Shown here: positions 32,721 to 33,976 of the stretch, in pieces | How the letters are laid out: the number at the start of each line of letters is the position of its first letter | Numbering within the stretch: position 1 is the first letter of the stretch | Source: Pseudomonadota bacterium | GTDB lineage: Bacteria > Pseudomonadota > Gammaproteobacteria > Steroidobacterales > Steroidobacteraceae | Assembly: GCA_023457495.1 (NCBI GenBank) | Contig: JAEWLQ010000068.1 | Location: forward strand, 1 to 33,976 | Length of the DNA: 33,976 nucleotides | Direction: 5' to 3' | Notes under the pieces: model-generated | Databases searched by the model: none | Told to the model about the DNA's origin: nothing | The model's input: only the letters and a program-made list of their open reading frames with translations | Program-made: the position numbers and the translations under genes

Positions 32721-33976
32721 TGCGTTACCTCGCACTCTGCACCGACTACGACGGCACCCTTGCGCATCACGGCAAGGTGGATGCCCCCACCATCGCGGCG
32801 CTGGAAAAGTTCCGCGCCTCGGGCCGCAAGCTCGTGCTCGTCACCGGCCGGGAGCTTCCCGACCTGCAACGCGTCTTCGAACGCCTGGATCTTTTCGATC
32901 GGGTGGTCGCCGAGAATGGCGCGCTCATCTATCGACCCGCGTCGCGCGAGGAGCGGATCCTCGGGGATCCGCCGCCCGCGAGTTTCGTCGACGCGCTGCG
33001 CAAGCGGGGCGTGCAGCCCTCGATCGGTCGCTGCATCGTCGCGACCTGGCACCCCAACGAAGGTCCGGTGCTCGAGACCATCCGCGACCTGGGTCTCGAG
33101 CTGCAGGTCATCTTCAACAAGGGCGCGGTCATGATCCTGCCCGGCGGGATCAACAAGGCCACGGGGCTCAAGGCGGCGCTCGACGAGTTGAACGTGTCGA
33201 TCCACAACACCGTTGGCGTGGGTGACGCTGAAAACGACCACGCGTTGCTGAATGCCTGCGAGTGTTCGGCCGCGGTCGACAATGCCTTGCCCGCGGTGAA
33301 GGAGAAGGTCGACATCGTCCTGCCGCTCGATCATGGCGCGGGGGTCACGCAGCTCATCGAAGAAGTTCTGGCGGATGACCTCGCGAACCGGACCGCCGTG
33401 CTGCAGCGTCACGCCATCCTGCTCGGCAAGAGTGAGCGCGACGTGCCGGTGACGTTGCCGCCCTTTGGCGTCAGCGCCCTGGTGGTCGGCACTTCGGGCG
33501 GTGGCAAGTCCACGGTCGCGTCGGGCCTGATCGAACGGTTGCGGATCAAGGGTTACGGCTTCTGCATCATCGATCCCGAAGGCGACTACGACGTCGTCGA
33601 AGGCGCGGCGGTGCTCGGCAATCCGGAACGCGCGCCGTCGGTCGACGAATGCATGGCGCTGCTGTCGAAGCCGAACGAGAACGCGGTGATCAACCTGCTC
33701 GGAATCAAGCTCTCCGACCGGCCCGCGTTTTTCATGTCCCTGTTCGCCCGCATACGCGACCTGCGCGCCAAGACCGGGCGTCCGCATTGGCTCATCGTCG
33801 ACGAAGCGCATCACGTGTTGCCGGCGGATTGGCGGCCCACGGATTTCGTCATGCCGAAGAGCTTCGATGGAATGCTGCTCATCAGCGTGACGCCGAGCGT
33901 CGTCGCGCGCTCTGCGCTCGAGCTCATCGAAACCGTGATCGTGCTCGGCGAGCGGCCGCGCGAGATGGTGCGCGAG
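32720..33976 (+). CDS. HAD phosphatase-HerA/VirB4-like ATPase fusion (C-terminus outside window)
   Basis: The frame is open for 419 codons to the window edge. Residues 1-~225 are a HAD-IIB (Cof-like) phosphatase: motif I DYDGTL (Asp9, Asp11), motif II VTGRE, a lysine in GINKATGLKAAL (motif III), and motif IV GVGDAENDHALL (Asp169, Asp173). After a short linker a P-loop ATPase begins with Walker A GTSGGGKST (Lys263), then FCIIDPEGDYDVV and Walker B WLIVDEAHH (Asp361-Glu362), a pattern close to HerA/VirB4-type ATPases. The HAD part suggests hydrolysis of a phosphorylated small molecule; the ATPase part suggests nucleic-acid or protein translocation. No partner genes are visible. Any further domain lies beyond the window. 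Confidence 0.85.
   Translation, partial: MRYLALCTDYDGTLAHHGKVDAPTIAALEKFRASGRKLVLVTGRELPDLQRVFERLDLFDRVVAENGALIYRPASREERILGDPPPASFVDALRKRGVQPSIGRCIVATWHPNEGPVLETIRDLGLELQVIFNKGAVMILPGGINKATGLKAALDELNVSIHNTVGVGDAENDHALLNACECSAAVDNALPAVKEKVDIVLPLDHGAGVTQLIEEVLADDLANRTAVLQRHAILLGKSERDVPVTLPPFGVSALVVGTSGGGKSTVASGLIERLRIKGYGFCIIDPEGDYDVVEGAAVLGNPERAPSVDECMALLSKPNENAVINLLGIKLSDRPAFFMSLFARIRDLRAKTGRPHWLIVDEAHHVLPADWRPTDFVMPKSFDGMLLISVTPSVVARSALELIETVIVLGERPREMVRE

Overview
The window is GC-rich, densely coded DNA from a Gram-negative bacterium, most likely a gammaproteobacterium of the Steroidobacter/Xanthomonadales kind. That placement is an inference. It rests on an outer-membrane porin, five lipoproteins with lipoboxes, an RND pump, DUF3313 and DUF6491 families, GGGGACA-type short palindromic repeats, and starts of the form TAnnAT-7/8 nt-ATG with no ribosome-binding site. 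The genes at both edges (hupE/ureJ on the left, a HAD-ATPase fusion on the right) run off the window.

Bases 1-21139 are mostly a urea acquisition and urease island. A nickel-permease-like hupE/ureJ gene and the urease GTPase gene ureG are divergent at the left end. Next come a MASE1-PAS histidine kinase, an acyl-CoA-dehydrogenase-like flavoprotein and a DUF3313 lipoprotein, none with an evident tie to urea. A minus-strand two-gene operon (6215-5265 and 9583-6212) encodes a LuxR-type response regulator and a 1123-residue protein that joins an NCS1 permease-like domain, an eight-cysteine cluster, a histidine kinase and a receiver. Divergent from it is a long plus-strand run: porin, urtA, hairpin terminator/attenuator, urtBCDE, ureDABC, ureE, ureF. 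The porin and Urt ABC transporter would import urea, UreABC would hydrolyse it, and UreDEFG with HupE/UreJ would supply and insert nickel. The fused kinase and its regulator are the obvious candidates to control the island. The palindrome GTCAAATGAC occurs in both the hupE/ureG and the kinase/porin intergenic regions and is a candidate operator.

The urease genes carry short interspersed repeats. A 42-bp element sits in frame inside ureD and recurs as an inverted pair filling the ureC-ureE gap. An unrelated GGGGTC/GACCCC palindrome is also in frame inside ureD. A third repeat (37-bp arms) lies between two convergent genes near 29.1-29.2 kb and supplies the last codons and stop of one of them.

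Bases 21140-33976 are ordinary chromosomal genes: an RND efflux pair, a DUF6491 lipoprotein, a MAPEG membrane protein, an unknown lipoprotein, a GH43-like lipoprotein, a membrane-anchored histidine phosphatase, a Bcp peroxiredoxin, tRNA-Ala(CGC), a MerR/GyrI-type regulator divergent from a phosphotriesterase-like enzyme, tRNA-Arg(CCT), an HD-type hydrolase and the HAD-ATPase fusion. No rRNA, CRISPR array, integrase, transposase gene or plasmid/phage module was seen, and no stretch over 300 bases lacks a gene.
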